From the NCBI GenBank assembly GCA_035546355.1, contig DATKEH010000091.1, positions 1 to 5,570 of the forward strand: a stretch of DNA of 5,570 nt. The letters run 5' to 3'. Source of the DNA: DATKEH01 sp035546355. GTDB lineage: Bacteria > Acidobacteriota > Thermoanaerobaculia > Multivoradales > JAIOJS01. The notes below the pieces were generated by a model. That model was not told where the DNA came from. It ran no database searches and saw nothing but the letters and a program-made list of their open reading frames with translations. This document shows, piece by piece, positions 1 through 5,570 of this stretch. The translations under genes and the position numbers were made by a program. Within the stretch, counting starts at the first letter, position 1. The number at the start of each line of letters is the position of its first letter.

Positions 1-820
1 CGCCGGCGATGGCGGCGTGGTTCAGCGTGCCGGTCTCGACGCGGTACGGCGCCGCCTGCTCCTGGGTGCGCAGGCGGTCCGGCTCCAGCCGCTCCAGCAG
101 CCCGGGCCGCGAGTAGAGCAGGCCGACGTGGGGCCCGTAGAACTTGTAGGCCGAGCAGAGCAGGAAGTCGGGATCGAGGGCGGCGACGTCGATCGGGAAG
201 TGCGGCGCGTAGTGCACCGCGTCGATCACCAGCCAGGCGCCGGCGCCGGAGGCCAGCCGCCGCGCCAGGGCGACGTCGTTGACGGTGCCCAGGGCGTTGG
301 AGGCGAGGCCCACCGCGACGATGCGAGTGGCCGCGGTTACCTTGGCCGCGAAATCCTCGCGGTCGAGGGTGCCATCGGCGCCCAGCCGCACCTCGACCAC
401 CTCCACGCCGCGCTGGCGCAGACCGAGCCACGGGCCACGGTTCGCCTCGTGATCGAGCTCGGTGACGACGATCCGATCGCCCGGGCGCAGCTCGCGTCCC
501 AGCGCGTGCGCCAGCGAGAAGCCGAGGGTCGTCATGTTGGCGCCGAAGGAGACGGCGGCAGGGCTCGAGGCGCCGAGAAACGCCGCCACCTTGCCGCGTA
601 CCGCTTGCAGCAGGGCGTCGGTCTCCCCGGCGGTGACGAAGGCGCCGTGGGAGTTGGCCACACCCCGGCGGTAGTGGCCGCTCACCGCGTCGATCACCGC
701 CTGCGGCACCTGGGTGCCGGCGGGACCGTCGAGAAACGCCGCCGGCCGCCCGGCCACCTGGCGAACGAGGGCCGGGAAGTCGCGGCGGCAGCGGGCGTTC
801 TCGGCGGCGGCGAACGGCAT
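1..820 (-). CDS. Cysteine desulfurase-like protein, class V aminotransferase fold (3' end beyond the window)
   Basis: This is a PLP-dependent, fold-type I enzyme of the cysteine desulfurase-like family (TIGR01976/VC1184-like). I translated it by hand; 273 codons are visible and the reading frame leaves the window still open. Visible motifs, in order: FLDGPAGTQVPQ (residues 29-40), the family's N-terminal signature; SFGANMTTLGF (91-101), the cofactor phosphate-binding region; ELDHEANRGPW (121-131), whose His123 should stack on the PLP ring; VIDAVHYAPH (198-207), with Asp200 expected to contact the pyridine nitrogen; and CSAYKFYGPH (222-231), with Lys226 as the expected Schiff-base lysine. Family members are near 400 residues, so about 125 are missing, including the region where a mobile catalytic cysteine would be sought. 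The ATG at 820-818 is the only plausible start: an in-frame TAA lies 15 codons upstream (866-868) with no ATG, GTG or TTG between. The ribosome binding site is weak (a G-rich stretch only). The gene starts 82 bases after the VWFA-related gene, with no clear terminator between. Whether it truly releases sulfur from cysteine is unproven; a related lyase or epimerase activity is possible. Confidence 0.93.
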   Translation of the reverse strand, partial: MPFAAAENARCRRDFPALVRQVAGRPAAFLDGPAGTQVPQAVIDAVSGHYRRGVANSHGAFVTAGETDALLQAVRGKVAAFLGASSPAAVSFGANMTTLGFSLAHALGRELRPGDRIVVTELDHEANRGPWLGLRQRGVEVVEVRLGADGTLDREDFAAKVTAATRIVAVGLASNALGTVNDVALARRLASGAGAWLVIDAVHYAPHFPIDVAALDPDFLLCSAYKFYGPHVGLLYSRPGLLERLEPDRLRTQEQAAPYRVETGTLNHAAIAG

Positions 821-902
821 GCGTCTCGCCCCCCGCTCGACCTGGGGAGAGGGACGGGGGGCACGTTAGCACGGGAGGGAGCGAGTGGCGCCGGCCGCGG
901 CC

Positions 903-2657
903 TCAGAACCGCCGCAGCAGGAACGAGGTCTCGCCCGAGAGCTCGTCGCGCACCGCCACCGCCACCGTGTCGCGCGGCGCGCGCAGCGGCACCTCGACCT
1001 CCCACACGTACTCGCCGCCGGCGGCCTCCGCCGTCGGCACCTGCACGGGGAGCGTCCGCTGCCGCACCACCGAGCTGGCGCCCCCCGGCTCACCGACCAC
1101 CACGAACACCGTGAACAGGCCCTGGCTGAGCTCCCCCTGCGGCACCAGCGCCAGCGAGTCGAGAGGTACCCGCAGCCGCAGCCGCGAGGACGTATCCTGC
1201 TCCCCGCCCGCGTCGCCGGCGCGCTCCAAGGCGAGGCGCGACGGCTCCTCCGCGGCCCCGTACAGCAGGCGGGCGAGGAGCTGGTCGGCCACCTGCTCGT
1301 CGGGGTTGCGCGGCCGGTAGGCCTTGCGATGGCGCACCTGCACGCCCGGCCGCGCCACCTCGACGCGGATCTTCCGCACGCCCGGGCCCGCCTCCCGCGA
1401 AGGCTGGTATCCCAGCAGGTAGTAGTCGCGCAGGTCCGCCAGACCGAGCGCGACGTCGGCGGAGATGTCGCTGCCGTGCAGCGAGGCGCGGCCCCCGGTC
1501 TCGTCGGCGAGCAGGAACAGGGTGTCCTGCAGCCCCCCGGACCGCCGCCCCTTGGCCAGCAACGACGGGCCGCCGAGGAGCTCGGCCGCCGAGCCCGGCT
1601 GCAGGCCCTCCGGTTGTCCGGCCTGGAAGGCGTAGATGCTGACGTTGCCGGCGTTGGCCCGCGCCGTCAGCTCGGCCCAACTCGCGCTCATGTCGTAGCG
1701 CGCGCTGTCCATGGCCCCGGTCTGCGCGTTGTAGTAGCCACCGCCGATTCCATGGTTCACCACGGCGAGCGATTCCGGCAGCCCCTGGGTCGCCCCCTGC
1801 ATCCCGCACAGCTCGTAGGCGTAGTCGGCGATTTCGGAACCCGCCCGCATGGGGATCCCGTCGCTGAGGTGCAGCACCGCCTTGCGGCCGTCGATGCCGC
1901 GCAGCGAGTCGACGAAGGAGCCGAAGGCGCGCTGCGCCTGGCGCAGCCGCGCCGCCTCGACCTCGGAGAAGTTGGTGACGAGCGACTCCATGTAGAGGCA
2001 GGGCTGGCTTCCTCCCCCGGCGCCGGGAGCACCGTCCCCCATCGCGTCGCGGAAGGCGGCTTCGATGGCGAAGCGGCGCTCCTGTTGCACCAGCAGCCCG
2101 GCCACCGACAGCCGCGCGCCGTCCTCGAGGACGCGGCGCAGCGCCCGGCGATCGGTGCTGAACGGCAGGGCCACGCGCACCGTACCGTCGTAGATCGCCA
2201 CCATCACGCGGTCCTCGGGCCGTAGACCCGCGGCCAGCTCGTTCGCCATCTGGCGCAGCGCCCGTTGCCGCCCCATCGGCCCGATGTGCACGTCGTCGAG
2301 AAACACGCCGAGGTGCAGGGGCGGGGTCTCGGCGATCTCCTCGCCCGCGGTGGCCGGCGCCCCGGCCAGCGCCGCGACGTGGCGCGAGAAGTGGGTGATC
2401 GGTACCTCCGCGCCGTCCTCGAAGACGCGGAAGTCCTCGCGGTGGAGGTCGGTCACCGGCACGCCGTCTCGGTCGGTCACCAGCACCTCGACGTCGATCA
2501 GCTGCACCTCGATGCGCTCGGCGAAGGCCGGCGGCGCCTCGGCGGCAGCGGCGCTCGTCGCCGCGAGGAGCGCCACCGCCAGCCACGCCGTGCCGGTGGC
2601 GATGAGGCGGTGGCCGTAGCCCGCGGTCTGTTTCGGTCGTCCCGTTCCCGTCACCAT
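903..2657 (-). CDS. Secreted VWFA-related Acidobacterial domain protein, copy A
   Basis: This 584-residue exported protein belongs to the VWFA-related Acidobacterial family (TIGR03436-like); its function is unknown. Layout: a signal peptide, with basic residues then a hydrophobic core at about 24-38 and probable cleavage after the AAAA run near 39; a beta-rich N-terminal segment (about 50-92) with the family-typical REDFRVFEDGAEVPITHF; a VWA-like region (about 115-400) with VFLDDVHIGP at 118-127 and AVLHLSDGIP at 260-269; the family's closing motif YYLLGYQP...GVRKIRVEV...RHRKAYRP (412-449); and an extra C-terminal domain of about 135 residues, predicted beta-rich. The canonical MIDAS DxSxS is absent: the equivalent strand carries DDVH. 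The only two cysteines, Cys220 and Cys284, are matched in the neighbouring paralogue and could form a disulfide outside the cytoplasm. The start is supported by GAGAGGAGG just upstream; codon 2 is GTG, so initiation one codon later is also possible. It lies 65 bases after copy B in the same orientation, so co-transcription is likely. Compared with copy B it carries a 9-residue Gly-rich insertion near 209-217. Confidence 0.93.
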   Translation of the reverse strand: MVTGTGRPKQTAGYGHRLIATGTAWLAVALLAATSAAAAEAPPAFAERIEVQLIDVEVLVTDRDGVPVTDLHREDFRVFEDGAEVPITHFSRHVAALAGAPATAGEEIAETPPLHLGVFLDDVHIGPMGRQRALRQMANELAAGLRPEDRVMVAIYDGTVRVALPFSTDRRALRRVLEDGARLSVAGLLVQQERRFAIEAAFRDAMGDGAPGAGGGSQPCLYMESLVTNFSEVEAARLRQAQRAFGSFVDSLRGIDGRKAVLHLSDGIPMRAGSEIADYAYELCGMQGATQGLPESLAVVNHGIGGGYYNAQTGAMDSARYDMSASWAELTARANAGNVSIYAFQAGQPEGLQPGSAAELLGGPSLLAKGRRSGGLQDTLFLLADETGGRASLHGSDISADVALGLADLRDYYLLGYQPSREAGPGVRKIRVEVARPGVQVRHRKAYRPRNPDEQVADQLLARLLYGAAEEPSRLALERAGDAGGEQDTSSRLRLRVPLDSLALVPQGELSQGLFTVFVVVGEPGGASSVVRQRTLPVQVPTAEAAGGEYVWEVEVPLRAPRDTVAVAVRDELSGETSFLLRRF

Positions 2658-2659
2658 GG

Positions 2660-2668
2660 CCTCCTCTC
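2660..2668 (-). promoter_or_regulatory. Ribosome binding site of VWFA-related copy A
   Basis: The minus strand reads GAGAGGAGG followed by CC and ATG. The strongest core, AGGAGG (2660-2665), is only 2 bases from the ATG but 5 bases from the GTG at codon 2. The upstream part (GAGAGG) gives a normal spacing of 5 to the ATG. Either codon could therefore be the true start, and the product would differ by one residue. The same arrangement recurs in copy B. Confidence 0.7.
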
Positions 2669-2722
2669 GGCGATTGCCCCGTGCTCAGTTAGAGCCTCCC
2701 GCGGGCGGTAATCCTTCGTCGC

Positions 2723-4456
2723 TCAGAACCGCCGCAGCAGGAACGAGGTCTCGCCGGAGAGCTCGTCGCGCACCGCGACCGCCACCGTGTCGCGCGGCGC
2801 GCGCAGCGGCACCTCGACCTCCCACACGTACTCGCCGCCGGCGGCCTCGGCCGTCGGCACCTGCACGGGGAGCGTCCGCTGCCGCACCACCGAGCTGGCG
2901 CCCCCCGGCTCGCCGACCGCCACGAACACCGTGAACAGGCCCTGGCTGAGCTCCCCCTGCGGCGACAGCACCAGCGAGTCGAGAGGTACTCGCAGCCGCA
3001 GCCGCGACGTCGCCTCCCGCTCCCCGCCCTGCTCGCCGGCGCGCTCCAGCGAGAGCCGCGAGGCGCGTTCGGGCGCCCCGTACAGCAGGCGGGCGAGGAG
3101 TTGGTCGGCCACCTGCTCGTCGGGGCTGCGCGGCCGGTAGGCCCGGCGATGGCGCACCTGCACGCCCGGGCGCGCCACCTCGACGCGGATCTTCCGCACG
3201 CCCGGGCCCGCCGCCCCCACCGGCTGGTAGGACAGCAGGTAGTACTCCCGCAGGTCGACCAGGCTGGTGGCGACGTCGGCGGAGATGTCGCTGCCATGCA
3301 GCGACGCCCGGCCCCCCGTCTGCTCGGCGAGCAGGAACAGCGTGTCCTGCAGACCCCCGGAGCGCCGCGCCTTGGTCGCCACCGAGGTGGTACCCAGGGC
3401 GTCGGCCGCCGAGCTCAGCTGCGCGCCGTCGGGCTGCCCGGCCTGGAAGGTGTAGATGCTGACGTTGCCGGCGTTGGCCCGCGCCGTCAGCTCCCTCCAA
3501 CCCGCGGTCATGTCGTAGCGGGCGCTGTCCATGCCACCGAACTGCGGGTTGTACCGGTCGACTTCGGTATCCATGATCACCACGTCGGTCGCCCCCGGCT
3601 GCCCCTGGGTGGCGCCCGAGCCGCCGCACAGCTCGTAGGCGTAGTCGGCGAGCTCGGCGCCGGCGCGCAGGGGGATGCCGTCGCTGACGTGCAGCACCGC
3701 CTTGCGGCCGTCGATGCCGCGCAGCGAATCGACGAAGGAGCCGAAGGCGCGCTGCGCCTGGCGCACCCGCACCGCCTCGATGTCGGAGAAGTTGGCAACG
3801 ATCGTTTCCATGTAGAGGCAGGCCTGGATCGACGAAGCGTCGCGGTAGGCGGAGTCGACGGCGAAGCGGCGCTCCTGCTGCACCAACAGCCCGGCCACCG
3901 AGAGTCGCGTCTCGTCCTCGAGGACGCGGCGCAAGGCCTTGCGATCGGTGGTGAAGGGCAGGGCCACGCGCACCGCGCCGTCGTAGATCGCCACCATGAC
4001 GCGGTCCTCGGGCCGCAGCCCTCCGCCGAGCTCGTTCGCCAGCTGGCGCAGCGCCCGTTGCCGCCCCATCGGCCCGATGTGCACGTCGTCGAGGAACACG
4101 GCGAGGTGCAGGGGCGGGGTCTCGGCGACCTCCTCGCCCGCGGCGGCCGGCGCCCCGGCCGGCGCGGCGACGTGGCGCGAGAAGTGGGTGATCGGTACCT
4201 CCGCGCCGTCCTCGAAGACGCGGAAGTCCTCGCGGCGCAGGTCGGTCACCGGTACGCCGTGTCGGTCGGTCACCAGCACCTCGACGTCGATCAGCTGCAC
4301 CTCGATGCGCTCGGCGAAGGCGGGCGGCGCCTCGGCGGCAGCGGCGCTCGTCGCCGCGAGGAGCGCCACCGCCAGCCACACCGCGCCGGTGGCGGTGGCC
4401 GCGAGGCGGTAGCGCCAGCCCGAGTTCCGTTCCGGTCGTCCCGTTCCCGTCACCAT
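2723..4456 (-). CDS. Secreted VWFA-related Acidobacterial domain protein, copy B
   Basis: This 577-residue protein is the paralogue of copy A, about 80% identical by eye and with the same domain order. It has a signal peptide (hydrophobic core about 26-40, ending in an Ala run), the beta-rich segment with REDFRVFEDGAEVP (75-88), a VWA-like region with FLDDVHIGP (121-129, no DxSxS MIDAS) and AVLHVSDGIP (253-262), the closing family motif with YYLLSYQP (405-412) and RHRRAYRP (435-442), and a C-terminal beta-rich extension. Cys213 and Cys277 are its only cysteines and align with the pair in copy A. Its last 64 residues, from VGEPGGASS onward, are identical to copy A. The strongest differences are in the N-terminal signal region, at 200-212 (a 9-residue deletion relative to copy A), at 278-307 and at 343-366. 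The start has a strong Shine-Dalgarno (GGGAGGAGG). It is the promoter-proximal copy of the tandem pair. The substrate or partner is unknown; an exported adhesion or protein-interaction role is only a guess from the VWA fold. Confidence 0.93.
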   Translation of the reverse strand: MVTGTGRPERNSGWRYRLAATATGAVWLAVALLAATSAAAAEAPPAFAERIEVQLIDVEVLVTDRHGVPVTDLRREDFRVFEDGAEVPITHFSRHVAAPAGAPAAAGEEVAETPPLHLAVFLDDVHIGPMGRQRALRQLANELGGGLRPEDRVMVAIYDGAVRVALPFTTDRKALRRVLEDETRLSVAGLLVQQERRFAVDSAYRDASSIQACLYMETIVANFSDIEAVRVRQAQRAFGSFVDSLRGIDGRKAVLHVSDGIPLRAGAELADYAYELCGGSGATQGQPGATDVVIMDTEVDRYNPQFGGMDSARYDMTAGWRELTARANAGNVSIYTFQAGQPDGAQLSSAADALGTTSVATKARRSGGLQDTLFLLAEQTGGRASLHGSDISADVATSLVDLREYYLLSYQPVGAAGPGVRKIRVEVARPGVQVRHRRAYRPRSPDEQVADQLLARLLYGAPERASRLSLERAGEQGGEREATSRLRLRVPLDSLVLSPQGELSQGLFTVFVAVGEPGGASSVVRQRTLPVQVPTAEAAGGEYVWEVEVPLRAPRDTVAVAVRDELSGETSFLLRRF

Positions 4457-4458
4457 GG

Positions 4459-4467
4459 CCTCCTCCC
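4459..4467 (-). promoter_or_regulatory. Ribosome binding site of VWFA-related copy B
   Basis: The minus strand reads GGGAGGAGG then CC and ATG. GGGAGG gives a spacing of 5 to the ATG, while the inner AGGAGG would favour the GTG at codon 2. The match to the anti-Shine-Dalgarno is stronger than for any other gene in the window, which suggests this protein is translated well. Confidence 0.7.
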
Positions 4468-4572
4468 GGCGATGCCCCGCTGCCGGGTTAGAGCGTCACG
4501 GGAGCGGCGATCCTTCGCCGGCCCTCGCAGGTCGAGGGGCTGCCAGGGCCCGGTCGCTGCGTCAGGCCCGGC

Positions 4573-5246
4573 TCAGGCCGTACGCCGCGCCACCCACAGG
4601 CCGGCGACGGCCAGCAGGGCGGCGAGCAGCGCCAGCCCCAGCGTGCCGGCGGTCGGGATCTCCAGCACCGAGAGCCGCGAGACCCGCCGCCTTCCTCGGC
4701 CTCGTTGCCCGCCAGCGGGAGGCCCGGACCCAGGGCCAGCTCGCGGGTTGCGAAGGAGGGGCTGGCCGGCTGCGCACCCGGCGTGATCGCGCCCAGGCGG
4801 CTCTCCACCTCGGTCACGGCGGCGGTCACGGCGGAGCTCGCGGCGGTGGCGGCGGCGGGGCTGAGAGCCGAGACCTGGCTCGACAGCTCACCGAGCAGGT
4901 CCGGGTCTACGGCGATGAGGGTACCGAGGTTGAGGATGCCGCCGCCGTCGACGGTGGCGCGGACGCCAGGGGTGTCGCTGCGAACGATCGTACCCAACAC
5001 GATGTCGAGGTCCCCCGTCTCCGCCGCGTCCTCGAAAGCTCCGGCGATCGCCAGGGTGTAGGTGGCGCCGCCGACGAGCAGGATCTCGTCACCACCGGCG
5101 CCGGCCGGACAGTCGTCGTTGGCGGGAGTCCCGTTGGCCGCCAGCACCGCCTCGCCCAGGCTGCACTCCCCGTCGTCGGCGACGATGTCGGCGGTGGTCG
5201 TCACCGGGATCTCGACGGCGCTCGCGGTCCCTGGATTCGAGATCAC
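4573..5246 (-). pseudogene. CSLREA-domain surface protein remnant with IPTL-like sorting signal, frameshifted
   Basis: Reading from about 5246, the frame encodes a CSLREA-type N-terminal domain: VTTTADIVADDGECSLGEAV, then AANGTPANDDC, GGDEILL, YTLAIAG, TGDLDIV and TVDGGG (numbering from a GTG at 5246: CSLGEA 28-33, second Cys 46, GDLDI 78-82, DGGG 100-103). CSLREA domains normally precede a long right-handed beta-helix in exported proteins. Here an Ala/Ser-rich spacer of about 80 residues follows directly and ends in AGNEAEEGGGS (179-189). The expected C-terminal anchor, SVLEIPTAGTLGLALL with further hydrophobic residues and then ARRTA and a stop (4573-4575), is in the -1 frame: one base is missing near 4680-4681. 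Restoring it would give 224 residues. Without the shift, the frame runs into Arg/Pro/Trp-rich nonsense and stops at 4488. No hydrophobic signal peptide exists in any frame between the mpg stop and the domain, although TASA just before it resembles a cleavage site. The GTG start is provisional, with only weak GAG upstream. A sequencing error could explain the shift but not the missing signal peptide and helix. Confidence 0.78.
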
Positions 5247-5283
5247 GAAGAGCTCTGCGGCGTAGTGTCGCGCATTCCGCTCG

Positions 5284-5300
5284 CCGGCTCTGTGAGCCGG
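5284..5300 (-). terminator. Short hairpin just after the mpg stop (possible terminator)
   Basis: A perfect 7-bp stem (CCGGCTC / GAGCCGG) with a 3-base loop starts two bases after the mpg stop codon. The G+C-rich stem and its position are terminator-like, but no T-run follows on the minus strand, so it is not a standard intrinsic terminator. It could protect the mRNA 3' end or act in a high-GC, U-tract-independent manner. It also lies where the upstream part of the CSLREA gene would be expected. Confidence 0.35.
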
Positions 5301-5301
5301 T

Positions 5302-5570
5302 TCACAACCGCGGCCGCGACACGTGCCGGTTGCCGGCGACGGCGAAGCGCAACGGCCACAGGGCGGCGTCCTCGGCGTAGGCGACGCCGACCCGTGGCCC
5401 GCGCGCCACCTCGCTCGCCGCCACCGGCTCCCCGGCGGTGAGCAGCAGCTCGCCGCGGTCGAGCCTCCCGCCGTCGAGCGTGCGGTCGACGCGCAGCGCC
5501 TGGCACAGCTTCCCCGGCCCACCGGCGAGGTCGCCGGGGCGCGGCGGGCGCGACAGGCCGCGGTGCCGCG
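5302..5570 (-). CDS. mpg: 3-methyladenine DNA glycosylase, AAG/MPG family (5' end beyond the window)
   Basis: The last 88 residues and the TGA stop (5304-5302) of an alkyladenine DNA glycosylase are visible, translated by hand. This enzyme starts base-excision repair by removing alkylated purines such as 3-methyladenine from DNA. Diagnostic motifs are GPGKLCQAL (17-25 of the visible part), very close to the human AAG segment; RTLDGGRL; GPRVGVAYAEDAALWPLRF, matching the family's RIGI..A....PWRF strand; and the C-terminal GNRHVSRP. Family members are about 190-210 residues, so more than half, including the catalytic Glu and the intercalating Tyr region, is beyond the right edge and cannot be checked. 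A longer open frame overlaps this stretch in another register, but it is Arg/Ser/Cys-rich and has no family match. The gene is upstream of, and in the same orientation as, the CSLREA remnant, with a small hairpin between; a functional link with the surface-protein genes is not apparent. Confidence 0.93.
   Translation of the reverse strand, partial: RHRGLSRPPRPGDLAGGPGKLCQALRVDRTLDGGRLDRGELLLTAGEPVAASEVARGPRVGVAYAEDAALWPLRFAVAGNRHVSRPRL

Larger units (their letters stand above)
902..2720 (-). repeat. Tandem direct repeat unit, copy A (about 1.82 kb)
   Basis: This is one of two head-to-tail copies of a unit that holds one VWFA-related gene plus about 60 bases of its leader. The left boundary is sharp: both copies share the bases from the stop codon inward (CTCAGAACCGCC on the plus strand), and similarity ends 1 or 2 bases outside it. 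The right boundary falls near ATCCTTCG, about 55-63 bases upstream of the ATG, and copy B begins immediately after. The leader includes a conserved plus-strand GTTAGAGC at 2688-2695, placed 31 bases upstream of the start in both copies. The edges were set by eye and may be off by several bases. Confidence 0.85.
2722..4520 (-). repeat. Tandem direct repeat unit, copy B (about 1.80 kb)
   Basis: This is the second copy of the tandem unit, in the same orientation and directly adjoining copy A. The coding parts differ by 21 bases in length. Leader similarity to copy A can be followed from the ATG out to about 4520 (GTTAGAGC at 4487-4494 and ATCCTTCG at 4510-4517), after which the sequences are unrelated. 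No target-site duplication, transposase or terminal inverted repeat flanks the pair, so an origin by unequal recombination or replication slippage is more likely than transposition. Confidence 0.85.

Noticed and set aside
893..902. 10-base palindrome GGCCGCGGCC next to the copy A stop codon
   Set aside because: It has no loop, no T-run and low complexity in a GC-rich background, so there is no basis to call it a terminator or operator.
1700..2040. Diversity-generating retroelement target as the explanation for the variable patch
   Set aside because: No reverse transcriptase or template repeat is in the window, and the differences include indels and varied base changes instead of adenine-directed substitutions.
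4505..4520. 6-bp inverted repeat (CGGCGA / TCGCCG, 4-base loop) in the leader of copy B
   Set aside because: It is short, lacks a T-run, is not conserved in the copy A leader, and such stems are common by chance in sequence this GC-rich.
4670..4700. Programmed -1 ribosomal frameshift in the CSLREA gene
   Set aside because: No X-XXY-YYZ slippery heptamer or evident downstream pseudoknot was seen at the junction. A simple one-base deletion or sequencing error explains it better.
3101..4786. Very long plus-strand open frame (and similar ones at 17-1114, 885-2225 and 2265-2711)
   Set aside because: They lie antisense to well-supported minus-strand genes. Their translations are rich in Arg, His, Gly and Ala with no family motif, as expected when the opposite strand uses GC-rich codons. 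The plus-strand frames over the two paralogues resemble each other only because the genes beneath them are duplicates.
5247..5522. N-terminal extension of the CSLREA frame back to an ATG at 5522
   Set aside because: This stretch overlaps mpg out of frame and encodes Arg/Cys/Ser-rich sequence without hydrophobic signal or family match, whereas the mpg frame has clear AAG motifs there.
1..5570. CRISPR array, tRNA, rRNA, insertion sequence or toxin-antitoxin pair
   Set aside because: I looked across the window for short regular repeats, tRNA-like cloverleaf ends, transposase motifs and small paired ORFs, and found none that could be supported.

Overview
The window is very GC-rich, and every supportable gene lies on the minus strand. 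Read in transcription order (right to left), the layout is: the 3' end of a 3-methyladenine DNA glycosylase (mpg); a short, frameshifted remnant of a CSLREA-domain surface protein with an IPTL-like C-terminal sorting signal; two tandem paralogous secreted 'VWFA-related Acidobacterial domain' proteins (copy B at 2723-4456, then copy A at 903-2657); and the 5' two-thirds of a PLP-dependent cysteine-desulfurase-like protein that runs off the left edge. The gaps between genes are 55 to 116 bases, so no long gene-free stretch exists.

The organism is most likely a member of Acidobacteriota or a close high-GC relative. This rests on the VWFA-related family (TIGR03436-like), which is strongly expanded in Acidobacteria, on the CSLREA plus IPTL-CTERM-type architecture, and on the extreme GC bias. 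It is an inference from family distribution; no rRNA or other phylogenetic marker is present.

The most informative structure is a head-to-tail direct repeat of about 1.8 kb (roughly 902-2720 and 2722-4520). Each copy carries one VWFA-related gene together with its own leader and ribosome binding site. The two proteins are roughly 80% identical by eye, but the divergence is patchy. The last 64 residues are identical, with the DNA there nearly identical at synonymous sites, while a central patch is strongly diverged and carries a 9-residue Gly-rich indel. This looks like an older tandem duplication later homogenised locally by gene conversion.

The second notable item is the degenerate CSLREA gene. 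It lacks a recognisable signal peptide and the usual long beta-helix body, and its C-terminal sorting signal is in the -1 frame relative to the N-terminal domain. Both gene fragments at the window edges (the desulfurase-like gene and mpg) are clear by conserved motifs although each is incomplete here.

Functionally the genes do not form an evident pathway: a base-excision repair enzyme, exported proteins of unknown role and a PLP enzyme sit in the same orientation. I see no CRISPR array, transposase, tRNA, rRNA or defence system. Apart from the duplication and the broken surface-protein gene, the region looks ordinary.
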